A stretch of DNA of 64,000 bases. Origin: Cladopsammia gracilis (Eukaryota; Cnidaria; Anthozoa; Scleractinia; Dendrophylliidae). Position 1 is the first letter of the stretch. Every line of letters begins with the position of its first letter. The DNA lies in NCBI GenBank assembly GCA_022457155.1, contig JAJGOT010000134.1, positions 1,245,001 to 1,309,000 of the forward strand, written 5' to 3'. Under the pieces are notes generated by a model. That model worked only from the letters and a program-made list of their open reading frames with translations. It was not told the origin of the DNA and did not search any database. Positions 1-12,100 of this stretch are shown here, in pieces. The translations under genes were made by a program, and so were the position numbers.

Positions 1-689
1 CTGGGGATTGCATTATAATGCAGTAACAAAATAAGATCTCGGAAATCGCAGTTTTTCCGAGTTTAACTGAACCTGCACCAGAACGAAAAATTGAACTAGC
101 GTCAGTAGTTGCTATAATTTTTACCTTTAGCTTACAGATATCAATATATTGATAAAGATAGAAAGATACGTCTAAACTAAGAAGTGAACTTTTCGAAGAA
201 CTCACGTTTCATTTCGGTTAGGGAAAAACAAAAAGTAGCTAATAACAATTGTTAAAACCATCGCATACCTTCTTGAAGGACAATGAAGAATGTTAGGCAT
301 ACCAACAATGAGAATTTCATTCCGTGTACTTTGAATTATCCGGCAGTTATGGCGAGTAAACCTACATCACAACAGAAAATTTAAATGGATGATTTCGATG
401 CAAATCACAATTCAGCGAAGGAGAGCGATATTTCGGTGTATGGCTTTATAATTCATTTGTATATTTTTGCGGCGAATTAACCACATGGCCAAAACTCACA
501 CCAAAAATGACTTATCGTTTCAGGGATGCGCAAGTCGAAGCAGAACTGAGTGCCGACAAATTGGCTTCAAACAACACTTGTAGATCTATTAGAGTGTGCG
601 TTAAGTGACAAAGATAATGATATGCTTATTTTATGCTACTTAAAGCTAGGGAATCGTCCTGCTGACAAATAATATTCAGTGCCAATTAA
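1..689. other. No gene seen
   Basis: AT-rich sequence with stops in all frames at exon scale. I see no discoidin exon, tRNA or clear repeat here. Confidence 0.6.
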
Positions 690-3647
690 GAGGGTCTGGA
701 TGGGGTTTACTGACAACTGACAAATGGCCGAAATTTTAACTGACAACTGACAAATAAGCTGAAATTTTACGGGCAACTGACATTTGTACCAGGGTTAACT
801 GACAACTGATAACAATCTTGGAATAATCTTTTTTCGGTTTTATTTAATAATATATAATTATATAACTTAAGATCTCGACTTGTAAAGAAAAATACTTTTT
901 TGTTTTCAGAGCTCTCTAACCTTCTAATGTCAAAGTTCCAATCAAATACGAAATTGACGCTTGACGTACAGCAGGTGAAGTTTAGCCACAAATTTCCATT
1001 TAACTCTCCTTTTAATCAGTGTCTTCACCGATCAACGCGGTCATAAAGGAAGCCGTAGTGCTGAATGTTAGTTTTATATTAAAGAAACGTTAATTTGAGC
1101 TGGTTTGAAACCACTAAAAGTTAACATTGCTACACTTAGGTAAGTCTAGACTAAGAATTCAGATTTTAGTAGTAGACCGTAGTAAACAATTTCGGTTTGG
1201 AATGTATTAAACTTTTTATTTTTATGAGTGCGAGTTTATATAACAACCCGTTCACCTCTAGTTAAACAGTCAAATTTGAACAAACGAAAAACAGTCATGA
1301 CACAATAGGTGGATTTCAAGAACAAACAGATTCTACTGAGATCTACTTTTAAAAATCCAACAAGAACATAAACAAGCAAGTGCATCGGCCCACCCAAAGA
1401 TAATGTTGCTCCGAAAACAAGACAAATTAAAAAAAAGATGAAGTTCTTTGGTTTTAGATTTAAAACACTTTACTCGTTTCATTTACGTTTAGAACAATTT
1501 TTCTATCCAAAGTTTAGAAAATAGAAACCTAAAAATACTAGATCATTCATGGTTTCGAAGTATTTGTTTAGCACTGATACTTGCATGCAATCCTTGACAT
1601 AAGTGCGAATGTGAAGCAGCAACCTTTTCATCATTGGTTATGTCACGAGAACGCTGTTTCAAAACAAATAATTGAAATAACACTTCTCAAACCATGTTTG
1701 CCCAGAATTCAAATAATTTTTACCCGATAGTACAGAGTAAAAGGAGCCTGTGCGCCATTTGTTGTGTTCGGGGAGAATATAGCGAGTATAAACTCGTTAG
1801 TCGCTTGTAATTTCATTACCTTGAGGATGAAAGCCATCGGCCGGTTAAATACGTACATACCCAGAATTCAGACAAATTTTTCGAAATTATGCATTTTTCT
1901 TTTCGATATTATTCTGTTTTATATATCAACAGACAACACTTAATGACGCACTAGGGGGAGTGGATTGTTTTAAAAGTGTTGGTCGCAATATAAATATATA
2001 ATTTCTTTCAGTTTTTAGATGAAATTCAAGGAAAGTTCCACTCAGTGTACAAACAGCTCCTTTTCTTCGATTTCGGGATGTTTTTAGGAGCAGGGTTATG
2101 CCAGATTGCTCCTTAAACATGTTATATGCAATATATGAAACGTTCTGAATTTAGAATCAGTCATTTTCTCCTCAGTAGTAGTAGAACATTAATGCAAAAG
2201 TTTCGTTTGCGTATAATCAATCACATATTCAACTCAGTTATTCTCGTGCTTTGAAGTTTTATTCAAACAAATAATTGCTACAAAGCCGACAATGTTGAAG
2301 TTTATCTACCATTTTATGTCTACATTGCAGGAAAAAGGAAACGTTTAACTTAAAATAGAATTATACTAACATAAACGAAAACAACTTATTATGTGTTATT
2401 AGACACCTGCACCTTTGAAACACTGAATAACCAAACAATTTACATTTTTAATATGCGAACGCTGTATAATATATGAATTGTCAGAAACGTCGCAAAATAC
2501 ACTCTATTACGCCCCCATCTCTATTAAGCCCCTCTCTAATAAGCCGCCCCTCTTGAGTTTCGAGGTTTTCAATAAGCCGCCCTTTCTATTTAATATTTAA
2601 TATGCCCCCCTCTCCACAGCCACTTAGGTTGGGTTAGAACTACATTATATTCTTGATCTCAACATTTCCAATTTTATATGGGACAGTTTCAATACTTTCT
2701 TATGAAGTTCTGTTTTCAGTATATTAATGATAGGTTTTGACTTGTATATCGTACTATATGTTCCTGGAACAACAGGAAAAAAAGGAAAAGTTTAACTTCA
2801 AATAGAATACTAACATATACGAAAACAACTTATTATGTATTATTAGACACCTGCATCTTTGAACTGAAACACTGAATAACCAAACAATTTACATTTTTAA
2901 TATGCGAACGCTGCATAATTATATGTGAATTGTCAGAAATGTCGCAATATTACGCCCCCATCTCTATTAAGCCCCACTCTAATAAGCCGCCCCTCTTGAG
3001 TTTCGAGGTTTTCAATAAGCTGCCCTCTCTATTTAATATTTAATATGCCCCCCTCTCCACAGCCACTTAGGTTGGGTTCGAATCACATTATATTCTTGAT
3101 ATCAACATTTCCAATTTTATATGGGACAGTTTCAATACTTTCTTATCAAGTTCTGTTTTCAGTTTGTCAATGATAGGTTTTGGCTTGTATATCGTACTAT
3201 ATGTTCCTAGAATAACAAGTCCATCTTTAAGTTTTAAATACGCCCCCCTCTAGAAGGCCTGAAAGTAAATAAGAAAATAAAAGGGCTGGTGACTGCATAT
3301 TGAAGAATATGTTTGATCCAAGTCTTCTTTCAGCTAAGTCAGTTTACATAATAAATGTATCAATCAACATATTCAACATTCCCGTGCGTACAAGTTATAT
3401 AATAATATAACAGGCAAAAATGAAACGAATAATTTCTACAAAGACCATGATGTTGAAGACTATGATACGCATTTTAAATTATTATAGGGAGTCTAAAATG
3501 CGCCAAAACAGTTGTTTCAGATCTTAGTTAATTATTAACAGACATTTAACTGACAACTGACAAAGGACACAAAATTTAACTGACAACTGACAAATGGCCT
3601 AAATTTTAACTGACAACTGACATTCGAATGCCCCCATCCAGACCCTC
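690..3647. mobile_element. Putative ~3-kb non-autonomous DNA element with 16-bp TIRs
   Basis: The left end gagggtctggatgggg (690-705) is the exact reverse complement of the right end (3632-3647). Next to each end lie repeats of the motif aactgacaactgacaaatgg (about 707-805 and 3545-3622), in the same direct orientation at both ends rather than inverted. No transposase frame is visible. Target duplications are unclear. Confidence 0.5.
2331..3235. repeat. Tandem duplication of a ~443-bp segment
   Basis: Copies start at about 2331 and 2776. Each runs from ggaaa(c/a)gtttaactt through cgaaaacaacttattatgt, the 'cgcccccatctctattaagc' motif, gccacttaggttgggtt, to cgtactatatgttcct. A shared landmark, gggacagtttcaatac, recurs 443 nt apart. 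Confidence 0.85.
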
Positions 3648-5287
3648 ATAACAGCGTCAATGTCTTTCCTGCTATTAATAAACAGTCACGCTAGGCCCAG
3701 CTATTTTAGTTTTGTCTTTACAACATTTTAATTTTCAAAATCCAACCTTTATAGCAGACAGTTGCGCCGAAAACGCAAACTACCTACGGCGGTCTGCCAG
3801 CATATCCCCCCACGAAATTTTCAAACTAGAAGACTCAGAAACGCCGTTTCCGTTTTTAGAATTAAAAATACTTTACCTAACACACTTTTCAAAAAGCTCA
3901 TAATCGTGTGGGCAAATCGCCCTAGTCCCCCTCATCACAGGTAGCGGACAAGAACTGCATGACGGTCTTTTGGTACCCAGTCCCATAGCAGTGACGCGAC
4001 CCACACTTCAAAACCCAGTACCAGTTCCCATTTAGTTTTTTTTATCAAGACAAATGACTGAGTACAATATCGCAAGTGTAGAAAACTGACCCTTTCTCAT
4101 TACACGATCTTCACTGTCATTCCATCACCCACATGCTCTGTCAAAATTACTACCTATTCCATTCAAAAACGTGACCGAAAAATGACCACGTGATCACCAT
4201 TTCCCCGCCATTTTTCACGTCAAAATATATAAAACAGCAGACTTGATACTTAAGCTAACTACAAAACTTTCCATTTCATTATGCAAGAGTAGGAACAGCA
4301 AAATACCATAAATTTTGACTTTCGTTCTATTTTCGAATACTGCTAGAGAGTTGAAAAAGAAATGGCTGATGGCGCGGTGTCTGCTAAACATAGCTCAAAT
4401 TGTCCTGGCATGGGGACAGGCAGCTCTAGAGAAATGACATGTTGTTACGGTCTCCTTCCAATAGATTCGGCGCATGTGAAGTTCAATGTTTGAACCGCGC
4501 CTCACTTGAAAGAATATTATAGATTCAGTCACCATTTGTTGTGTCAATTGATATTTTGATAATTAATATTAATATGTCATCTGATCAGATATAAAGTCAT
4601 TGCGCGTGACGTATTATCGATCACTTGATAGGTTTGTGGGCTTTTAATTGTTTTGAAATTGGGGCAATCAATTGTATTTGATTTAGAAAATCTTTTCTAT
4701 TGTCAAATATCCCAACAGAAAATAGACAATGAATAACTGAAAATGCACTGTGTAAATTGAACCAACAACACATTTTCATCGTCAATTAGCTAGCAAGGCG
4801 GGAAAAGTCTTTCACTTTCACTTCACTAACATCAAAATTATTTACATTCACACTCGTGATTCTTTGTTACTCATAACTTTTATTGACTTGCACAAACACG
4901 AATTTTCAAACTTTCTCTCAATCTTCTCTATCCTGCCAAGAACCATATCCAGTTGACTACTGCGCCTCGCATTTTCTACATAATGTCTGATTCTACAACG
5001 CCATCTTTACCATATTTATTTTATATTTATTTAAGATTCTTCTTTTTTTAACCTCACGTTCCAACGCATTAACGAGATGGCTTTAAGAGCCCTTTGATTA
5101 TCATATGACCCGTACGGCCCTGCGAACCTTTTCTTTGCAAAACCATTGATAAAATTCCCGTATGAGGGCCGTACGCATTTGCGCGCGCGGGCCGGAAAAA
5201 GGCGTACGGCCCTACTACAAAAGCGGACGGCCTCGCGCGTTAAAATTTCAAGTAATTTTGTCTCCAATTTGGTCATATGATAAAATG
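3648..5287. other. No gene seen
   Basis: No exon with discoidin features and no RNA gene. Short open frames at 3712-3944 and 5031-5276 show no recognisable protein and no splice context. The GC-rich stretch 5095-5240 belongs to the foldback family that follows. Confidence 0.6.
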
Positions 5288-5335
5288 CTTATTGACTAAG
5301 TTAGGTCGGGCCGGATGGGAAAATACTTGGCTCTC

Positions 5336-5385
<50 letters not shown>

Positions 5386-5428
5386 AGCCAAATATTTTCC
5401 CATCCGGCCCTCCCACTTAGTCAATAAG
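5288..5428. repeat. Foldback element, ~65-bp arms
   Basis: The left arm starts cttattgactaagt and includes gccggatgggaaaata and ggtcatggcgcacggacc; the right arm is its reverse complement with few changes, ending cacttagtcaataag. The loop is tcgctgcgctc. Confidence 0.85.
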
Positions 5429-5597
5429 TACATATTATAATATGACCGTACAGCCCCGCTGACGCAATCCTACAGAAAATAGAATCGCAAGGTGACGTGA
5501 GCGGGGCCGGACGGATTGACGTGAGCCGGTCCGGAAAAAGCCGTCCGGCCCCGCTCGAGTTCAAGTGACCTCGCACTGCACGACTATTCTTGTACTT

Positions 5598-5711
5598 TCT
5601 AGTCATATTATAAAATACTTATTGCCTGAGTTAGGTCGGACCGGACGGGAAAATATTTGGCTCTCGGTCATGGCGCACGGACCTCGTTGCGCTCGGTCCG
5701 TACGCCATGAT
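5598..5711. repeat. Partial second copy of the 5288 foldback
   Basis: Shares cttattg(c/a)ct(g/a)agttaggtcgg and ggtcatggcgcacggacctc with the element at 5288. Only the left arm and the inner hairpin are present; the outer right arm is missing. Confidence 0.75.
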
Positions 5712-5997
5712 AACGTTATGGTATAGTGGTATACGTTTAAGAAAAGGTAGGAAAAGTTGTTTTGGACAAAGTGTCTCAACTAATTTTGACGCCGATTGTA
5801 GGTATATAATATCAACATTTTAGTTTAACATTTTATACTGGTTGATGGTGCAAAGTTTAAGAAAGGCTAAGAGTGTTCTCCGCAGGCTATACACTTTGAA
5901 CTAGCATTTTAGAATGGTGAATATGTTTTGCGAGTATACTATTATAACACTACCATTGTGGCCGACACTGATTCCTGTATTGTATGTACCATCGCAG

Positions 5998-6139
5998 TAT
6001 TTCCAGGGAAGTCGCGATAAAGACTCCGTTCAAACACAGCCAATAAACCCAGCGATCATAGCGAGATTTGTCAAGATTCGGCCACGTGGTTGGCGCAGCC
6101 ATATCTGTATGAGAGTGGAATTCTATGGCTGCCCCGCAG
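5998..6139 (+). CDS. Discoidin D0, C-terminal half only (theta class, B exon)
   Basis: One exon of 142 nt between an AG acceptor (atcgcag) and a GT donor. It encodes [11 protein letters not shown]...[26 protein letters not shown]. It is closest to the theta B exons D8 and D16 (shared INP and PRGW, FAG/RAG-like end), as expected for the last domain of a preceding eight-domain block. No matching A exon is seen in 1-5997, so that half lies upstream of the window or has been lost. An ATG 84 nt upstream of the acceptor, in frame, is probably intron read-through and not a start codon. Confidence 0.85.
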
Positions 6140-9100
6140 GTATTAAATCAATTCGTAGTCTTTAACTTAGTAGAACAAAGAGCAAAGGACCGCGAACGAA
6201 AATGCTGCTGGAGTACGTAGGATCTATAGAAGATCTGATCAGCCAAAAATAGTAATACAAACATAGTGAGCAAAGCTGATACTACGTAGAACAATTAACG
6301 CGACAACGACATGATAGAGCCCAAACTGAAAGCCAAAATGCAACCGTGGACAGCTGTTTTGACCTGGTTGGAGACCCAACCAGGTCGAAAAAGCTGTCCA
6401 CGGTTGCATTTTGGCTTTCAGTTTGGGCTCTATCATGTCGTTGTCGCGTTAATTGTTCTACTTAGTATCAGCTTTTCTCACTATGTTTCTTTAACTTACC
6501 TGTTTTGACAGACTCTAACTGCCAAGAGACCCCTTATTCAAAATTTACACAGTAATTTTCTAGATATGGGAAAAGAACACTTAACGAGCTTCCATTTGGC
6601 CACACTTAAAGTTTTCTTTAAGAAAGATACCAAATAGATGCTCCCCGTAAAGACCTACTGAACTTATTTAAATGCAGCAAAGTTATGGGGTAGTGCTATA
6701 AAACGAATATAGCATCACCTTCTTTTAAGACTCTTGCAAGCTGTTTAAATTCTCCAAAGAACGCAATTCTGCCTAACACGAGAGTGCCAAAAGCTTTCGC
6801 AAGAGAATTTGCGAACCCAAAATTTCCGTTCATTTGTAACCGTCCATTTCTGTTGTTTCTAGACCGTTGCTTGGCACCTCTTGGAATGGAAGATGGCCGC
6901 ATTGTACAAACCCGGCTTCGCGCTTCATCAATGTACAACCGTTATTACGGACCTTACAATGCGCGATTACAAGCACGTAACTACGGCTCTATACGTGGAG
7001 GATGGATCGCGCGTGCGAGAAACACGCGCCAGTGGATTCAAGTCGACTTGGCAAGAGTCTCTATTGTAAAAGGCGTGGCCACACAGGGTCGATATGACGC
7101 AAACCAATACGTCAAGTCTTACATCATTACGTTCAGCAAAAATGGAAGGCGGTTCATTCCTTACAGAGTTGGAAGGAAAATAAGGGTAGGTTCTGTTTTC
7201 ATAATATTATGGCGTAAAATTTATGTGAGTTCCATTTCGACAATTTTTCCACGATTCGCGATACAATGAAATTCTGGGCACGAGGCAAATGAAGCCTGTT
7301 AACATTCCGTATAGATGGTTTTCACTCACGTGACCTTCAGTCCTGTGGCACTCAAATGACAAAGGCCATGGAGGCCATGTTGGTGCACATAACAAAAGAT
7401 GTTCATTAAAATTCTCTTGTAGGTGTGCACCAACATGGCCGCCGTGACGTAACGTGAAAACCACCTATATTGATACTTGAGATCAATTTCGTCATAAAAT
7501 ATTTCCAGAGCACGATTTTGGGCATACTGTGTTATAATAATGTGCAATTTATCTGAGAACACAAGATTGTGAAGCCATCTTATGGCTTATAGTTTTACCA
7601 GACAACGTGTCTTCAATTTCCACTTCTAAGCTTGACAACAGCAGTTATAGTACCTTCAGGACTTTTGAAAGAACAATAATTCAAGATTTCAACGGACCGG
7701 AGCCTATCAATAATTCAATAGTGGCTCTGTAAAATATCTCGATCTTTCCAAGTAAAAAAAGTCTGCAAACTCCCTCAAAACATACACGGTCATAAATAGT
7801 GCTTTTTTAGGCCGTGTTCCATGCATACCTTTAACATTTGACAAATCAGGGTTCTTTTTCCCTAACGTGCACTTCAAAACGATAAAAAACTGGGATAATC
7901 CCATTAAATAAAGACTTATTCAATGTGAATTATTGTCTACCAGATACTTTAAACCTGGACTTACAATTAACAGAAATTCGTTCGTTATATTTTCCAGTAT
8001 TTTAGCGGAAATAGTGAAAGACACCACGTGGTAACGCATCGCTTTAGAATTCCATTCAAGGCGCGGTTTGTGCGACTTTATCCAAAAAGCTGGTTCAGTT
8101 ATATATCGCTGAGAATGGAGTTGTATGGTTGTAGACAAGGTAAGTTTTAAAGCTCTTCCTTGGTCACATTTCTTACAGACATTTGAGCCATGTCCCAGGG
8201 GGGTGGGGAAGGGTACTCCGTTATAAGGGACGGGGATGGGGACGTGCGGCCAGCCAGGGTATTTTTTTCGGGATTTTTGTCTTAAACAGGGTATCGATTT
8301 TATCATTTTTTGTCTTAATCAGGGTAACGATTTTAACAATTGTTGTCTTAAACAGGGTATCTGCTCCCTGACGATAAACAGCCTACGCGTATGTTCTACG
8401 AACTAAACTACGGCAAATTTTTTTCGGGTCAAATGTCTTAAACAGGGTAGGAAAATCAGCGATTTTTGTCTTAAACAGGGTCAGGGTATGAGGGGCCGTG
8501 CCGCACCTCCCCACCCAAGGATATATCGAGTACCCCTCCCCCCCCCCTCCGGGAGCCATGTCCGGTGGTTCGTGTAACCGAGTGCCAGTGGAGGAGTAGA
8601 CTGTGCGACGTTACGCTTACGGTCTTTAGTTGTCTCTCCATTTTAATCTCGTGAATTCGCGAAGCGTTGAACGAGATATAGTATAAGGGAACGGATATGC
8701 AAATTTTCACTCGTTCCATCCTCTGTACACTTTTTTAAACAGGCTACTCCAAAAAAATACCATAATAATCTTTTATGTGCAGGCTCAGCCTCACCGGGGT
8801 GTAATTATTCAAGTCTCCTTTGTTACAATGGCACAATGAAGAGTACATGTAGGAACGCTAGGACGTAGCATTGTGTGTTCGTATACAAATGTGCACTGTA
8901 TGCAAATTGATAAGAAGTTGAAGCATAGCACGTGCAGTTCGTGCTGAAAACAAAAGAAAATGGAAAATAAGGCTTACATCAAGCACCACCCAACCTGCAC
9001 TTTAAAGAGTATTATGGTATTTTTCATAGTTTCTGGAGTGGGGAATTCCCCAGTATATTGCGTGTTAAACGATGATTGCTATAGTAAACTTTTTTTAATT

Positions 9101-12100
9101 TCCCAGTGTAATTGCTTCATTCAGTTGTCTCGACAGTTTCGTTTCACACAATGCATATTTATGTCACTATAAGATGTTTTGGTCGTTTTAAATCTGTTTT
9201 TCTCTTCAATTCTTTGTCTTCAAACTCAGTATGGAAAATTAAAACTGATCTATGAACTTAACCGTACGTTGTTTCGTATTCACTAGATGGCTCTTAGAGC
9301 ACTTTGATTAACACTTTTTATCCATTTTAGGTACTCTGTGTAACCGACCAATGGGAATGCAAAATGGACGCATCCCTAACAGCAGAATCACTGCTTCGTC
9401 TAACTGGAACAAGTATCACGCCAGTTTTCGCGCCAGATTGCATCATTCTCGACATGGACACTATAGAGGAGCTTGGAGTGCGAAAACTAATAACCGATAT
9501 CAATGGCTTCAGGTAAAAACAAACTGAACTTCAAATACTTTATCAAACACGAGTAAGAGTGTTTCATCTGGATATTCAAACATCGAGAAGTGGGTTGAAA
9601 AAACGAAGCGCAGCGAGTTTTTTTAACCGACATCGAGGTGGCGTCAAACGCTCTTTCGAGTGTTTGATATAGTTTCTCTGTCACCGATTTTTAGTATCAC
9701 TTTGAAACGCCAAAAAAAAAAACATATTTGTTTCAATAGAAACCTTAAAATAACGGTCCAGTTTTGTTACCAAATACTCTACTAGTGCACAGAAACTAAT
9801 ATTCGTAATATTAATTATTAATATTAATTAATTATTATGATTAATATTTTGGTTGCGGATGGCCAGGATGGAAATGGATTACAACTTGAAAAAAAATTGG
9901 CTATTTTTTCAAGTTTCTCCCAAGTGTCATGGAAAAATCGCAAAAAAATTATTGTGGTTTGTTCTTCCTTAAAGAAATCACTTGCTATTATCTTCTCGGT
10001 GTTCTAAAAGCAATTTTATGTTTGAGCAAAGGTACTTTGTTATATATTTAGTGTATTTTGACAAAAACACAGCAAAATCTGCGAGACAGTGCCCCTTTAA
10101 GAACAGAGGAAACGAAGAAAAACAATCGCCAAAATCTATGCTAATTAAGATCGGGTTTTCAAACCTCTGTCATGCTTTTGATTTTCTTTGTTCAAACTTG
10201 ATGAATTATTAATGAGTTTGATGACTTTAGTCTGGGATGAAATATAATGGGCATCTTAAGCTGTTTAAACCAGCAGTAAAAGTCATTTTGCTACTTGAAA
10301 AAACTTTAAACAGTGAAAATGACAACCTTAACTTTTAAGTACTTTGCTTAACTTTTCCAAATTTCTCTCGTTTGCGGTTAAATATACAGGTGGACTTTTC
10401 ACGAGGATCTATCATCGTCAGAGTTTCCACACAGGGAAGACAAGATGCTAGACAATGGGTCACTCAGTACTACCTGAGATACTCACTAGATGGGATCCAC
10501 TTTGTTGACTATAAACAAGGCTATTCGAGAAAGGTAAATACATACGCAGATAATCCAGTGAACCAATCAGAATATATGAGGAGACCAATATATGATGTAG
10601 CCGGTGCCAAGCGCGATTGGTTAGAGTGTGGTTAGTGAGTGCGCCCGAGGACACTGGTAGATGCCCTATGTCCCCCTGGGGATCAAAGGAATGATAATGA
10701 TGATGATGATGAACAACTCGACTAACCATGAATGATTGTCATGTTACAAAAGAGCATCTTTACATACTTTGTCTCCACAGTGACGGATCCAGACTCCAGC
10801 ATTAAGGGGGGGGGGGGGGGGGGGAAGGGGGGGGGGGGGGGGAGGCGCAAGTGAATACCAGATGGACTCGGAGTGGTAATGTCAGAGACTGAAACATTTT
10901 TTGCAAGATAAGCACTTCCCTAGCGGGTCTTTCCCTTCGATCCGCCATTTCACGATCAGTAACAATAGCTTGGTTGAAAGAAACAAGAGATAGAAAGATC
11001 TTAGAAAACTTACATTTTGCTTTATATTTAAACAGTATTTCCCTGGTAATAGAGATCAAAACACTGTGAAATCCTACGCGTTGAACCCGAACATCAGGGC
11101 GAGGTTTATCCGTATAATGCCGTGGCACTGGTACAGTCACATCTCCATGAGAGCAGAGTTCTACGGATGCCTGACAGGTTCGTGATTAAAAAAATATGTC
11201 ATCGTGACTCTTAAAGGCTAAGAATTGCTCATTATGCTTCTCGCGCCTTTGTTTTTGTTTTGGCTTGCACAGGTGCGAGGCTTCTATTGTTCAATGGCGT
11301 GTGTAGCATAACGGACAATACTAGGTCTTTAAGGCCGATTCATGCGGCGACGCAAACGCAAGCACAATAAAACGCGCACGCGCATTTAAGCATCCCAAGA
11401 TGGCTGACGAAGATGGCGAAGATGCAAGATGGCGGACTGTACGCCATCTTAGTTTCAACTTCAACCGTGCAGGCAGGCAGAAATCGTTTTCGTCTATTGT
11501 TTTCGTTGCTCTGGCTCTCACATGCAAAAGGCAAGGCGTTGAAGATAAGCTATTGGTTGATTTGAGAAAAGGTAGCAGTGAGATTCAAAATCATTCCAGA
11601 ACTTCCTAGAGTAAGGAAATTGGGAAAAAAAGTGATACAGTGTTTCTGGGCCAGCCGCGCAGAAAGTACATAAATCATCAGATCTGAAACCATTCTTGTA
11701 AAATTGTTTTTATTTTCTTCATTAAAGATCGTTGCAAGATGCCACTCGGCTTGGAAGACTATCGCATTCCCAGCAGTGCACTTCGAGCTTCGTCTATCTG
11801 GAACTACAACCACGGCCCGGAGCGTGCGCGGTTAAACCAGCCGTCAGGTCACGGTAGAGCAGGAGCCTGGATAGCAAAATATAGAAACGCTCGTCAGTGG
11901 TTACAGGTAGACCTGGGTCGGCTCGCCAAAGTTACAGGCGTGGCTACACAGGGTCGACACCGCCACAATCAATGGACGAAAACTTACACTGTGTCTTACA
12001 GTGTGAATGGAAAAGTTTTCAAGGCATATCTTGAGTATGGAAAGTACAAGGTGGGTAGCCGTTATTTCTTAAGACAATATTGCCTGGAGGTATTTATTTT

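Noticed and set aside
5914..5997. ATG upstream of D0 as the start of the gene
   Set aside because: In frame but separated from the discoidin sequence by a good AG acceptor; the domain would lack its first two thirds and there is no signal peptide-like stretch of normal form.
6239..6508. Twin open frames [15 protein letters not shown] on both strands
   Set aside because: Produced by the 230-bp palindrome.
7920..8306. 128-aa - strand frame
   Set aside because: Antisense to the D1 B exon and flanking intron; no recognisable features.
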